A DNA stretch of 64,000 nucleotides from Brevibacillus_C sp046036945 (GCF_046036945.1 NZ_JBJQOQ010000023.1:23307-87306), one strand, 5' to 3'; numbered from the stretch's first letter, positions 1 to 8,599 are shown. Translations and numbers: made by a program. Notes: generated from the letters alone by a model not told the origin.

Positions 1-579
1 GCTTATCCGACTGCGTATCTGCTGACGAAATTGAAGCACAAGCAGCTATGGCTGCTGCTGATCATTTTGCCGTCGTGGATTAACTTGCTGCTCAAGGCGT
101 ATGCTTTTCTGGGCATCTTCGGCACGTACGGACCGGCGAATGCCTTGCTGGAAGTGCTCGGAATTGGCACAAAACAAATCCTGTTTACCGACTTCAGCTT
201 TTTATTTGTCTCTGTCTATATCTTCATACCGTTTATGGTTTTGCCCATCTACAATGCGCTCGAAAAGCTGAATCCGTCGCTCGTCGATGCGGCCCGGGAT
301 CTGGGCGCATCTAGCTGGACGACCTTTCGCCGCGTCATCTTCCCGCTGACGCTGGACGGGGTAAAGGCGGGCTGTCAGGCGGTTTTTATTCCGGCTCTGT
401 CCTTGTTCATGATCACCCGGCTGATCGCAGGAAACCGCGTGATTACGCTTGGCACAGCGATTGAACAACACTTTCTCGTCACGCAGGATTGGGGGATGGG
501 CTCCACAATTGCCGTCTTCTTGATCATTGCGATGGCGGTCTTCATGATTGCAACAGGAAATCGGAGGAGAGGAATGTAA
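1..579 (+). CDS. potB: Spermidine/putrescine ABC transporter permease PotB-like (5' partial)
   Basis: The reading frame is open from base 1 (A-Y-P-T-A-Y-L-L-T-K), so the true start lies upstream of the window; 192 residues are visible. It is an inner-membrane permease of a polyamine-type ABC importer. The BPD_transp_1 coupling loop is visible (DAARDLGASSWTTFRRVIFPL, around residues 96-116), flanked by hydrophobic helices. The stop at 577-579 is followed two bases later by the GTG of a second permease and then by a binding protein, the standard potABCD order; the ATPase gene must lie before base 1. Family assignment is firm. Polyamine specificity is inferred from the binding protein. Confidence 0.88.
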   Translation, partial: AYPTAYLLTKLKHKQLWLLLIILPSWINLLLKAYAFLGIFGTYGPANALLEVLGIGTKQILFTDFSFLFVSVYIFIPFMVLPIYNALEKLNPSLVDAARDLGASSWTTFRRVIFPLTLDGVKAGCQAVFIPALSLFMITRLIAGNRVITLGTAIEQHFLVTQDWGMGSTIAVFLIIAMAVFMIATGNRRRGM

Positions 580-580
580 G

Positions 581-1384
581 GTGGGAATCAAAGGGAAAAT
601 TGCAAATCTTTATCTAGTCGTCGTCTTTATCATCTTATATGCTCCGATTTTCTATTTGATGTATTACTCGTTCAACAGCGGCGGTGCCATGCACGATTTT
701 GAGGGATTTACGCTGGAGTGGTACGAGGAAGTCTTTGCCGATACCCGCCTGTTGATCATCGTCTTAAATACGTTTGTGATCGCCCTCTTGTCGGCGGCAA
801 TCTCCACAATCTTAGGGGTGATAGGCGCGCTGGCAATCAACCAGGTCAAACGCCGGCAGGTAAAGCAGACGCTGTTGACACTGAACAACGTGCTGATCGT
901 CAGCCCTGATGTGATCATCGGCGCTTCTTTCCTGATCCTGTTTACGATCATCGGGATTAAACTGGGATTTATCTCGGTCTTGTTGTCCCACATCGCGTTC
1001 AGTGTCCCAATCGTCGTACTCATGGTACTGCCAAAGCTGCAGGAGATGAGCTCGACTTTGATCGACGCCGCCCGCGACCTGGGAGCGAGCCGATGGGATG
1101 TATTGACAAAAGTGGTACTTCCATACATCACACCAGGCATTTTTGCCGGATTTTTTATGGCGCTCACCTATTCCCTGGATGACTTTGCTGTCACCTTTTT
1201 CGTGACGGGAAACGGCTTCTCTACGCTGTCGGTCGAAATTTATTCGCGGGCGCGGCAGGGGATTTCCCTGTCTGTCAATGCGCTCTCGTCGCTGCTCTTC
1301 TTGTTCACGATCGCACTCGTGATCGGTTACTACTTCATTAATCAGCGAAACAGCCGGCCGAAGGGAGTGGAGGTCAGAAAATGA
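581..1384 (+). CDS. potC: Spermidine/putrescine ABC transporter permease PotC-like
   Basis: Second permease of the importer, 267 residues. I chose the GTG at 581 because a GGAGGAGAGG ribosome site (562-571) sits nine bases before it and the protein then begins V-G-I-K-G-K-I before the first helix, as PotC does. The frame is also open from 548, but that start would lie inside the PotB gene upstream of the ribosome site. About six membrane segments are visible, with the coupling motif DAARDLGASRWDVLTKVVLP near residues 165-184. The stop overlaps the next ATG as ATGA (1381-1384), so translation is probably coupled to potD. Confidence 0.9.
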   Translation: MGIKGKIANLYLVVVFIILYAPIFYLMYYSFNSGGAMHDFEGFTLEWYEEVFADTRLLIIVLNTFVIALLSAAISTILGVIGALAINQVKRRQVKQTLLTLNNVLIVSPDVIIGASFLILFTIIGIKLGFISVLLSHIAFSVPIVVLMVLPKLQEMSSTLIDAARDLGASRWDVLTKVVLPYITPGIFAGFFMALTYSLDDFAVTFFVTGNGFSTLSVEIYSRARQGISLSVNALSSLLFLFTIALVIGYYFINQRNSRPKGVEVRK

Positions 1385-2454
1385 AGCAGCTCGTTCGGAT
1401 GTTCACAGCGGTTTTTCTCGTCGCATTCGTCCTGATATACGTGACCTTCCAGCTCAATTCGACCGAAGGGTACTCGAGCGGGAATACGCTGACGATATAC
1501 AACTGGGGGGATTACATCGATCCCGACCTGCTTAAGCAGTTTGAACAGGAAACCGGCATCAAGGTCATTTACCAGACATTCGATTCGAATGAAGCGATGA
1601 TGACGAAGATTGCGCAAGGGGGCACTACATTTGACGTGGCTATCCCTTCCGAATATGCGATCAGCAAAATGAAGGAAGAGAACCTGCTGCTGCCGATCGA
1701 TCATTCCAAGCTTCCCAACCTGAAATACATCAATCCGCGCTTCTTAAACCTGTCGTTCGACAAAGAGAACGAGTACTCCGTACCGTACTTTTGGGGGACC
1801 GTCGGCATCGTCTACAACCCCAAGCTGCTCGGAGGCAAGGAGATTACGAGCTGGAATGACCTTTGGGACGAGGATTTGCGCAATCAGATTCTGCTTGTAG
1901 ACGGCGCCCGCGAAGTGATCGGGATGGGCCTCAACAGTCTGCACTACTCGCTAAACGACACGAACGAAGCCCATCTGCAGGAAGCAAAAAACAAGCTGAA
2001 TGCGCTCACGCCAAATGTCAAAGCGATCGTCGGGGACGAGATCAAGATGCTGCTCGCCAACGAAGAAGCGGCTGTCGGCGTCGTCTGGTCCGGTGACGCT
2101 TCGGAGATCATGAGCGAAAACGATGAGCTGGATTACGTCGTCCCAGAAGAGGGGTCCAATCTGTGGTTTGATAATATGGTGATTCCCAAAACGGCGAAAA
2201 ACATCGAAGGAGCCCACGCATTTATCAACTTTATGCTCGATCCCGAGCATGCGGCCCAAAATGCCGAGTACGTCGGCTATTCCACGCCAAACGAAAAGGC
2301 TCTGGAGTACCTGCCGGAAGAAATCGCCGGCGACGAACGGTTTTACCCGGATCCAAGCGTAACTGACAAACTGGAGGTATACGATAACCTGGGCAAGCGG
2401 ATGCTGGCCCATTACAATGAGCTGTTTCTGGAATTTAAAATGCATAAGAAATAA
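1381..2454 (+). CDS. potD: Spermidine/putrescine-binding protein PotD-like
   Basis: Extracytoplasmic solute-binding protein of 357 residues that captures polyamine for the PotBC permeases. The mature part starts with the family hallmark YNWGDYIDPDLL (about residues 40-51), then FEQETGIKV and the YFWGTVGIVYNP block near residue 135. The N-terminus has a hydrophobic segment (residues 7-25), but no cysteine follows it, so there is no lipobox; the protein is either an uncleaved membrane-anchored binder or a secreted one. It is the last gene of the operon and is followed within 10 bp by a terminator. Confidence 0.9.
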   Translation: MKQLVRMFTAVFLVAFVLIYVTFQLNSTEGYSSGNTLTIYNWGDYIDPDLLKQFEQETGIKVIYQTFDSNEAMMTKIAQGGTTFDVAIPSEYAISKMKEENLLLPIDHSKLPNLKYINPRFLNLSFDKENEYSVPYFWGTVGIVYNPKLLGGKEITSWNDLWDEDLRNQILLVDGAREVIGMGLNSLHYSLNDTNEAHLQEAKNKLNALTPNVKAIVGDEIKMLLANEEAAVGVVWSGDASEIMSENDELDYVVPEEGSNLWFDNMVIPKTAKNIEGAHAFINFMLDPEHAAQNAEYVGYSTPNEKALEYLPEEIAGDERFYPDPSVTDKLEVYDNLGKRMLAHYNELFLEFKMHKK

Positions 2455-2463
2455 AAGATCAGG

Positions 2464-2495
2464 GACTGGTGGCTGCTCACCAGTCTTTGCTTTTT
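2464..2495 (+). terminator. Rho-independent terminator of the potBCD operon
   Basis: Perfect 8-bp stem GACTGGTG / CACCAGTC (2464-2471 and 2478-2485) with a 6-nt loop, followed by TTTGCTTTTT. It lies 10 bp after the potD stop. Confidence 0.88.
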
Positions 2496-2597
2496 CCCGC
2501 GGAGCGTAACGAACAAACGGATTTCGAACAAGAACCCGGGTTATACTACAAAGCATGAAGAAAAATTCGCGGAAACTTTTGGGGAGCATCTTGCAGC

Positions 2598-2831
2598 ATG
2601 TGGATAATCATCGGGATACTGGCAGCAGCCATCGCGATCGGATTTATCGAAGTCCCCTCTCTTTGGAAAAGCGGGCAGAAAAGGGAGTTGTGCGTTTTTT
2701 CCTTTTTACTCCTCATAGGCACCGGCTTGGGCATTGCCAAAACGTTGCAGATTCACATTCCCAACCCGCTTGATTGGATGGCTGTCATCTACAAACCGTT
2801 CAGCGATTTCCTTTTCGGAATTTTGAAGTAG
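2598..2831 (+). CDS. Small two-helix membrane protein, GerA-type D subunit
   Basis: 77-residue protein with two hydrophobic helices (about residues 2-17 and 33-48). Its position 15 bp upstream of a GerAB permease, its size and its topology match the D proteins of some Bacillus GerA-type germinant receptor operons, which modulate receptor activity in the spore inner membrane. A GGGGAG ribosome site lies about 12 bases before the ATG. The upstream TTATACTA (about 2539-2546) resembles a forespore sigma -10 element, but I cannot identify a convincing -35, so sporulation-specific expression is inference. Confidence 0.62.
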   Translation: MWIIIGILAAAIAIGFIEVPSLWKSGQKRELCVFSFLLLIGTGLGIAKTLQIHIPNPLDWMAVIYKPFSDFLFGILK

Positions 2832-2846
2832 GAAAGGGGGAAACCC

Positions 2847-3932
2847 ATGCTTGAGAAAGCCAGAATATCTGCATGGCAATTTGCGGTTCTCGTCACGCTG
2901 TTTACCATAGGCAGCTCCATTCTCGTAGTGCCTGCCAGTTTGTCGGTGTTTGCCCATCAAGATGCCTGGATTGCGGCGCTCATCGGGGTGGGAGCAAGTC
3001 TGCTCCTGGTATGGCTGTACAGTGCGGTGGGAAACATCTGTCCGGGCAAGAGCCTGATGGAAATCAATGAAAAACTCTTGGGGAAATGGGCGGGGAAAAC
3101 AGTCTCTTTTTTGCTCATCCTCAGTCTGTTTTTTGCCGGTGCCGCAACCGCTCTGTATTATGTCGGCTTTTTTCTCACGACACATGTCATGCCGCTAACT
3201 CCGGTGCACGCTCTGAATATCCTGTTTGTCGCTGTGATTGTTTTGGGAACTCGCCTGGGAATTGAGACCCTGGCTCGTTCTGCCGAAATCCTGTTTCCTT
3301 TCTTCGCCGTATTATTCGGAGCCATGGTTTTTTCTACCGTTCCGCAAATCCATTTTGAGTACCTGCAGCCCGTATTGGATAATGGCGTGAAACCGATCAT
3401 AACGGCTGTCATCTCCTTTCTGAGCTTCGCTATTCTGCCCGATATCATCTTGCTGATGATCTTTCCTTACGTACATCAAGGTAACGCCGCTCGTAAGGCT
3501 TTCCTCTTTGGCAATCTGATTGGCGGACTCGTCTTGACGCTTATTGTGACGTTGAGCCTGCTGGTCCTTGGCCCTGATGTTTCGACGAGGCATCTGTTTC
3601 CCAGCTATGCATTGGCCAAAAAAATCAAAATCGGGGATTTTCTGCAGCGAATCGAAGCGATCGTAGCCATCATGTGGTTTATCACATTCTTCTTTCGATT
3701 GACGATTTACCTGTACGGGATCGCTGTAGCTGCGGCGCAAATTCTAGAACTGAATAATTACCGCCCCCTCGTCCCTCCTCTGGGGATGATTCTGGTCGTC
3801 TTCTCCCTGGTGATATTCCCCAATGTACCCTACGAACAAAATTGGGATACGAAAACCTGGATACCGTACATATTTTCCGTTGGGCTGTTCCTTCCGCTGT
3901 TCCTGCTCGGGATCGCAAAATTTCGCAAGTGA
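2847..3932 (+). CDS. GerAB-type spore germination permease
   Basis: 361-residue member of the spore permease family (GerAB/YndE type, APC-like fold) with about ten membrane helices. In GerA-type receptors the B subunit binds the germinant (an amino acid or sugar) in the spore inner membrane. The N-terminus (M-L-E-K-A-R-I-S-A-W-Q-F) and the following G-S-S-I-L-V-V-P-A run are characteristic. A strong AAAGGGGG ribosome site precedes the ATG. The gene has only the small D-type partner; the usual gerAA and gerAC genes are absent here. It may work with A/C subunits encoded elsewhere or be an orphan paralogue. Confidence 0.85.
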   Translation: MLEKARISAWQFAVLVTLFTIGSSILVVPASLSVFAHQDAWIAALIGVGASLLLVWLYSAVGNICPGKSLMEINEKLLGKWAGKTVSFLLILSLFFAGAATALYYVGFFLTTHVMPLTPVHALNILFVAVIVLGTRLGIETLARSAEILFPFFAVLFGAMVFSTVPQIHFEYLQPVLDNGVKPIITAVISFLSFAILPDIILLMIFPYVHQGNAARKAFLFGNLIGGLVLTLIVTLSLLVLGPDVSTRHLFPSYALAKKIKIGDFLQRIEAIVAIMWFITFFFRLTIYLYGIAVAAAQILELNNYRPLVPPLGMILVVFSLVIFPNVPYEQNWDTKTWIPYIFSVGLFLPLFLLGIAKFRK

Positions 3933-3958
3933 CCCGAGTGCAGGCCCGGTCTTTTTTT
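3931..3958 (+). terminator. Probable terminator after gerAB-like gene
   Basis: GACC...GGTC short stem (3931-3934 and 3948-3951), enclosing a GC-rich loop, immediately followed by seven T (3952-3958). The stem is weak, but the U-tract and position fit. Confidence 0.5.
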
Positions 3959-4034
3959 CATGAAAGCTCTAACCGAGAAATATCTTTTGTGTTAGAGGGG
4001 TTAGATAAACAACATCGCAGGGGGAAGGGGTATC

Positions 4035-5372
4035 ATGGAGAAAGTGCTGTGGATATCTTTGTTCCTGTTATGCGCGTATTGCTTGATTCCTGGAGTCATG
4101 TCGCTCGTTTTCGGCTTCGGTGTGTTTCGCAAGGCTCGTGCTCGCCGCGAAGTTGCTTTTACCTTTGATGACGGACCCGACCCGGACTATACGCCGCAGT
4201 TATTGGACCTCCTTGGCAAATACAAGATCAAAGCCACTTTTTTCGTGCTCGGCTCAAAAGCAGAAAAGCATGCCGAGCTGATTCACCGCATCCATCGAGA
4301 AGGGCATTTAATCGGGATTCACAACTACGTACACCAGCCAAATTGGCTGCTCGCTCCCTGGAAAGTCCGCAGACAAATAAACCGCTCCGTTGAGATTGTC
4401 GAGCGGATTACTGGCGAAAGACCGATCTATTACCGTCCGCCATGGGGGCTGCTGACGCTGCTTGACTTTCGCTTGCGCAGACAGTTTCGCATGGTGCTGT
4501 GGTCGACGATGGCGAGGGATTGGAAAAGCAAGGGAAGCCTTGCTGTAAAAAAAAGGCTGTTGAAAAGGATAAGGGGAGGAGCCGTCATCCTTTTGCATGA
4601 CAGCGGCACCACATGGGGAGCGGATCGCGATGCTCCGCAGTATACCATAGAGGCGTTAGAGGAGGTCTTTCAAGAGATCTCCCTGCAAGACAATCAATGT
4701 GTGAGAGTTGACGAGATGATGCAGCTGCATGAACAGGGGAGGGAGACACAGGTACATATGGGCAAGCGCTTGCTGCTTTTTGCGTGGATGAAGTGGGAGA
4801 AAGCATTTCACCTGGTTTTCCGGGTGAAGCCCATTGATGTGCAGAACCGTTTTTTACACGTCAGAGTCCGGGTCTATCGGGGAGAGACGATTCGATTGTC
4901 CGATGGAGAGGAGATTCGCAGGGGAGACCGGATCGTGGAGCTTCATTTTGACAATGGCTTGCTGTACGCGATGGCAACGGGTTCCCAATCGCCGGTACAG
5001 CTCGCCATCAAAATGATCCGCGCAACCGAACAGGTCATGCCGAAAATACTGTACTACATCCTTCAGCATCCAAGCTTTCCCGATATCAAAGGCGTATATG
5101 GAGTTTCCCTGATCCATCGCGGGGCAAAAAAATTTGGATTTACCTTAGGGGAATTGCCGAAGGGGATCCTCTCCTTTTTTACCAGGATGTACCTGCGAAT
5201 GCTCCTGCTTGTGCTTCATCCATCGGGAAAACAGCGCCTGCAAACCAATGCCCGTCAATTGATCCCCAAGACGATCGCGATGTCGACGAAAGAACTGCTG
5301 CGAAGGTACAGCAGGGAGATAGAGAATCCTTCGGGTGTCGAGCAGGATTGTTCCCTATCCCCATCCAGTTGA
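4035..5372 (+). CDS. Polysaccharide deacetylase with C-terminal YkoP-like domain
   Basis: 445-residue carbohydrate esterase family 4 protein. An N-terminal membrane anchor (residues 4-28) is followed by the NodB fold: TFDDGPDPDY (about 43-52, catalytic Asp and metal Asp), the H-x3-H metal pair in GIHNYVHQP (near 94-102), RPPWG (near 134-138) and LLHDSG (near 182-187). It should remove N-acetyl groups from peptidoglycan or another wall glycan outside the membrane. Roughly 200 further residues after the catalytic domain resemble the YkoP-type domain seen beside such deacetylases; its function is unknown. The gene stands alone, with 102 bp upstream, and converges on the minus-strand FadR gene 14 bp away. 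Confidence 0.85.
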   Translation: MEKVLWISLFLLCAYCLIPGVMSLVFGFGVFRKARARREVAFTFDDGPDPDYTPQLLDLLGKYKIKATFFVLGSKAEKHAELIHRIHREGHLIGIHNYVHQPNWLLAPWKVRRQINRSVEIVERITGERPIYYRPPWGLLTLLDFRLRRQFRMVLWSTMARDWKSKGSLAVKKRLLKRIRGGAVILLHDSGTTWGADRDAPQYTIEALEEVFQEISLQDNQCVRVDEMMQLHEQGRETQVHMGKRLLLFAWMKWEKAFHLVFRVKPIDVQNRFLHVRVRVYRGETIRLSDGEEIRRGDRIVELHFDNGLLYAMATGSQSPVQLAIKMIRATEQVMPKILYYILQHPSFPDIKGVYGVSLIHRGAKKFGFTLGELPKGILSFFTRMYLRMLLLVLHPSGKQRLQTNARQLIPKTIAMSTKELLRRYSREIENPSGVEQDCSLSPSS

Positions 5373-5386
5373 AGCTGGCATGCGGC

Positions 5387-6076
5387 TTAGTACAGCAATT
5401 TTTTTTCCACATTTTTCAGGTGAATAACCGTTTGTACCCTGGCCAGTTCAGGCTCCTGCGCTTCGATTGCCAAAAAAATGCTTTCATGCTCCTTGAAGAC
5501 GATATGCCGCTTCCGCACCAGCCCGATGTTCTGCTGCAAGGTGAGTGACAAGGCTTTTTTGTACAGGGAGGAAAGGCTCTCAAAGGTGTCGATCAGGATG
5601 GGATTGCCGGTCGCCAGTATCATGGTACGGTGAAATTCGAAATCAGCTTCCTGCCCCGTTCGATCCTCACTGGTAAAATCGCTTGCCAGCCACTCCAGTA
5701 CTTCACGCATGCGTTCCAATTCTTCAGATGTCCGCCTCAAGGCAGCAAGAGCGGCTGCTTCCGGCTCAAGGATTTTCCTCATCTCAAATAAATGCCGGAT
5801 CATTTCCATGTCGGCGTGCTGGAGGGAGAAATGCTGGATGAGCGGGGAGGGGAGAACATCCTCGACGTAACTGCCTCCCCCTTGTTTGGAGGTGACCACG
5901 CCCAGGGCCTGCAGCACGCTTAACGCTTCGCGGATCGGAACGCGGCTGACTCCAAACAATCCGGCCAATTCAAGCTCTGTAGGCAGCTTGGACCCCGGGG
6001 GGAATTGGTTCGACTCAATCATGGCCAGCAGTTCGCGCGTAATTTTTTGCGAGATTTTCTCTTTCTTTTGCATCAT
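5387..6076 (-). CDS. FadR/GntR-family transcriptional regulator
   Basis: 229-residue regulator with an N-terminal GntR winged helix (about residues 8-75: FPPGSKLPTELELAGLFGVSR, then VPIREALSVLQALG) and an all-helical FCD effector domain containing a metal-site pattern (Asp and His in ADFEFHRTM, later histidines). I start it at the first ATG of the M-M-Q-K-K pair (6076), which has an AAGAGAGG ribosome site 8 bases upstream; the frame is open further up, but that part lies in lhgO. It starts 20 bp after lhgO on the same strand and is probably its local repressor, binding the sites at 7351 and 7403. Confidence 0.85.
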   Translation of the reverse strand: MMQKKEKISQKITRELLAMIESNQFPPGSKLPTELELAGLFGVSRVPIREALSVLQALGVVTSKQGGGSYVEDVLPSPLIQHFSLQHADMEMIRHLFEMRKILEPEAAALAALRRTSEELERMREVLEWLASDFTSEDRTGQEADFEFHRTMILATGNPILIDTFESLSSLYKKALSLTLQQNIGLVRKRHIVFKEHESIFLAIEAQEPELARVQTVIHLKNVEKKLLY

Positions 6077-6095
6077 CTGCCTGCCTCTCTTCCGC

Positions 6096-7322
6096 TTAAC
6101 GGGTAAGCTGTAATATTGGCGCATGGTTCGGTTCCGGAACTTGCCCGGCGATCGAACGTCCGATAGAGAGAGAGGCTGTCGCCGCCGGTGATGGAGCATT
6201 CAGGATATGGATAGAGCGTTTGCTGGAGACGATGAGAAAATCGTCGACCAATTTGCCGTCATGGGTGAGCGCTTGTGCCCGCACACCGTTTTCCGAGGGG
6301 ACCAAATCCTCTGCTTGCACTTCGGGGATCAACCTTTGCAGACTTCTCACAAACACGGTTTTGCTGAAGGAACGGACGATCTCCTTCCAGCCTTCTCCGA
6401 GGTTTTGGCGGGCGATTTTCCAGAAGGCCGGATACATCATGACTTCGGTAAAGTCTTTCCAATCAAAATCCGTTTTGCGATAGCCTTCCCGCTTCAGGCT
6501 TAAGACAGCGTTCGGACCGGCGTGTACGTGCCCGTCGATCATCCGGGTAAAGTGCACGCCCAGGAACGGAAAATGGGGATTGGGGACGGGATAGATCAGG
6601 TGTTTGACGAGATATTGCTTCTCCGGTTTCAATTCGTAGTATTCTCCGCGGAAGGGGACGATCTTCATCTTCGTCTGCAGGCCCTGAATGGCCGCAATCC
6701 TGTCGCAGTGCAGGCCCGCGCAATTGATCAGGTAGCGGGTACGGTAAATTTTTCCACTGCATTCCACTTCGATCGCATCTGTTCCTTCGTTGATCTGCTC
6801 CGCCTTCGTCCCAAGGAAAATATCGCCTCCCTTTTCTTGGATCACTTTGGCAAATGCTTGGGCTACCTGTTTGTAATTCACGATGCCAGCATCTTTTACG
6901 TGAATGGCTTGCAAGCCAGAGGCATGGGGCTCGATTTCCCGCAGCTGCTCCTGGTTGATCAGGGACAGGGAAATGCCGTTCTCCCGCCCGCGGTTGTACA
7001 GGTTCTGCAGCAGCGGCAGCTCGCTTTGCTCCGTTGCTACGATGACTTTGCCGCACATTTCATAGGGAATCTCATGCTGTGTGCAGAAGGCGCGAAGCAA
7101 TTCTCCTCCCTCTCTGGAAAAGCGCGCTTTTAAGCTTCCCGGCTTGTAATAAATCCCTGAGTGAATCACGCCGCTGTTATGTCCGGTTTGATGGAAGGCG
7201 AGTACAGGTTCTTTTTCAAGAATGGCAACTTTGGCCGCCGGGTATTTTTGCAGCAGGGAGTAGCCGGTGGAAAGTCCGACGATTCCGCCGCCAATGATGA
7301 GGTAATCGTATTGAATCGTCAC
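6096..7322 (-). CDS. lhgO: L-2-hydroxyglutarate oxidase LhgO
   Basis: About 408 residues; FAD-dependent oxidoreductase of the DAO fold that oxidises L-2-hydroxyglutarate to 2-oxoglutarate at the membrane. The dinucleotide site D-Y-L-I-I-G-G-G-I-V-G-L-S-T is at the N-terminus, followed by the LhgO-specific T-G-H-N-S-G-V-I-H-S-G-I-Y-Y block and, at the C-terminus, G-V-R-A-Q near the substrate loop. An ATG at 7331 directly abuts the AAGGA ribosome site, so the GTG at 7322, about 10 bases from it, is the better start. It is the first gene of a two-gene operon with the FadR-type regulator. Confidence 0.9.
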   Translation of the reverse strand: MTIQYDYLIIGGGIVGLSTGYSLLQKYPAAKVAILEKEPVLAFHQTGHNSGVIHSGIYYKPGSLKARFSREGGELLRAFCTQHEIPYEMCGKVIVATEQSELPLLQNLYNRGRENGISLSLINQEQLREIEPHASGLQAIHVKDAGIVNYKQVAQAFAKVIQEKGGDIFLGTKAEQINEGTDAIEVECSGKIYRTRYLINCAGLHCDRIAAIQGLQTKMKIVPFRGEYYELKPEKQYLVKHLIYPVPNPHFPFLGVHFTRMIDGHVHAGPNAVLSLKREGYRKTDFDWKDFTEVMMYPAFWKIARQNLGEGWKEIVRSFSKTVFVRSLQRLIPEVQAEDLVPSENGVRAQALTHDGKLVDDFLIVSSKRSIHILNAPSPAATASLSIGRSIAGQVPEPNHAPILQLTR

Positions 7323-7350
7323 GCTCTTCATTCCTTTTCAAAAATAGAAT

Positions 7351-7413
7351 TTGTAATACAAGTATAACAGCGACGACCGATAAATCCAATAGAAATGCAA
7401 AATCGTCTTACAA
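7351..7413 (-). promoter_or_regulatory. lhgO promoter with two FadR-type operators
   Basis: Reading the minus strand: -35 TTGGAT (7389-7384), 17-nt spacer, -10 TATACT (7366-7361). Two sites match the FadR-subfamily operator TNGTNNNACNA exactly: TTGTAATACAA at 7351-7361, overlapping the -10 and start, and TCGTCTTACAA at 7403-7413, upstream of the -35. This is direct sequence evidence for autoregulation by the operon's own FadR-type protein; the binding itself is inferred. Confidence 0.68.
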
Positions 7414-7448
7414 CTTTTGTGAGGGAGGCTCAGCAGAAGAGGCGGTGA

Positions 7449-7477
7449 TTGAATCTTTTTACCATTGCCAATACAAT
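7449..7477 (+). promoter_or_regulatory. Sigma-A promoter of the WYL regulator
   Basis: TTGAAT (7449-7454), 17-nt spacer, TACAAT (7472-7477); about 75 bp before the ATG at 7552. Confidence 0.55.
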
Positions 7478-7551
7478 AAGTATCAGAGGAGACTGCCTGA
7501 GGAGGAAAGGGGCAGAGGCAATTTGAAGCATATGGGAAGGGATTTCGGTGA

Positions 7552-8511
7552 ATGGCAAAAGCTGATAACATGTTATCCATTTTATGGTTACTCAAACAAA
7601 GAAAGCGAATGACCGCGAGTGAGATCGCCGACGAGCTGGAGATAAACGTCCGTACGGTTTACCGCTATATTGACGCGTTGTGCGCCAGCGGCGTTCCGAT
7701 CGTGTCCGATTCCGGTCACAATGGCGGATACAGTTTGCTCCATCACTTTGCGGAAGCCCCGCTGGTTTTTGACCTGGAGGAACAAAAAGCGATTATGCAT
7801 GCCGCCACCTTTGCCAAGGAGGCAGGCTATCCCTTTAGCGATGCCTTGACTCGTGCCGTCACGAAGCTGAAGATGTACGCCAACCAAGAACAATTAAACC
7901 AAATCAACCGGCACACGATGGGATTTGACGTCATCCAGCCCCCGGTTCGTACGGAGTTGGAAGCTACCCTAAAGGAACTCGAAGTGTCAGTAGCAAATGG
8001 CCGTACGCTGCAAATGGCTTACCAGCGAGGATGCGAACCAGCCAAAACACGCCGGATTGATCCTTACGGGTTGGTTTACTGGAAACAGAGATGGTATGTG
8101 ATGGCGTACTGTCACCTTCGCGGGGAAGTGCGCAGCTTTCGGGTGGACCGCATCCAGGAGCTGTGCCGGACAGACTCTACCTTTGAGCGACCAGCAGAGT
8201 TTTCGGCCAGGCGCGATTTCCTGAAAAACTTGTTGCCGGATCCAGACAACCCGGAACAGCTCATTTCGATCCGGATACAAGGCAGGCAACAGGCCTTGAA
8301 CGATCTATGCGAGCATTGGCTGCTCGGACATGCCCTGGTGGAGCGCTCTTTGGAGCATGCCCACTTTCGTTTGGAGGAGCAGGCCATCCGCACTTTTCTG
8401 CCTTACTTTCTGATGCCATATGGCAAGGCGATACAAGTGCTGGAACCGCCACTGCTGAAAGAAAGACTAGTGGCCGTTGCTTCTGAGCTGCTGCAATACT
8501 ATCAGAATTGA
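7552..8511 (+). CDS. HTH/WYL-domain transcriptional regulator (YafY type)
   Basis: 319 residues. The N-terminal HTH_11 (residues 6-60: R-M-T-A-S-E-I-A-D-E-L-E-I-N-V-R-T-V-Y-R-Y-I) is followed by a WYL ligand-binding domain (about 140-215; the motif region reads R-R-I-D-P-Y-G-L-V-Y-W-K-Q-R-W-Y-V-M) and a WCX-like C-terminal extension. Such proteins sense small ligands or nucleic acids and act as repressors or activators. It sits 88 bp upstream of a DinB-like gene and may regulate it, a common pairing in Bacillales. Confidence 0.85.
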   Translation: MAKADNMLSILWLLKQRKRMTASEIADELEINVRTVYRYIDALCASGVPIVSDSGHNGGYSLLHHFAEAPLVFDLEEQKAIMHAATFAKEAGYPFSDALTRAVTKLKMYANQEQLNQINRHTMGFDVIQPPVRTELEATLKELEVSVANGRTLQMAYQRGCEPAKTRRIDPYGLVYWKQRWYVMAYCHLRGEVRSFRVDRIQELCRTDSTFERPAEFSARRDFLKNLLPDPDNPEQLISIRIQGRQQALNDLCEHWLLGHALVERSLEHAHFRLEEQAIRTFLPYFLMPYGKAIQVLEPPLLKERLVAVASELLQYYQN

Positions 8512-8514
8512 ACT

Positions 8515-8551
8515 TTCCTGACCGCGGCTGTCAGGGAAGGCAGGTTATAAT
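8515..8551 (+). promoter_or_regulatory. Inverted repeat next to -10 upstream of dinB-like gene
   Basis: Imperfect palindrome TTCCTGAC / GTCAGGGAA (8515-8522, 8530-8538) followed by a consensus TATAAT (8546-8551). No good -35 is visible at the usual distance, so this could be an activator-dependent promoter or a weak terminator of the preceding gene. Confidence 0.35.
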
Positions 8552-8599
8552 GAGGGTGAGGATGTCCGAGAACATGTCTAAGTGAAAGGGGATATTTTG

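Noticed and set aside
2464..2600. Forespore sigma promoter before the GerA-type pair
   Set aside because: TTATACTA resembles a sigma-G/F -10, but no G-N-A-T-(A/G)-type -35 stands at the right distance; mentioned only as weak evidence.
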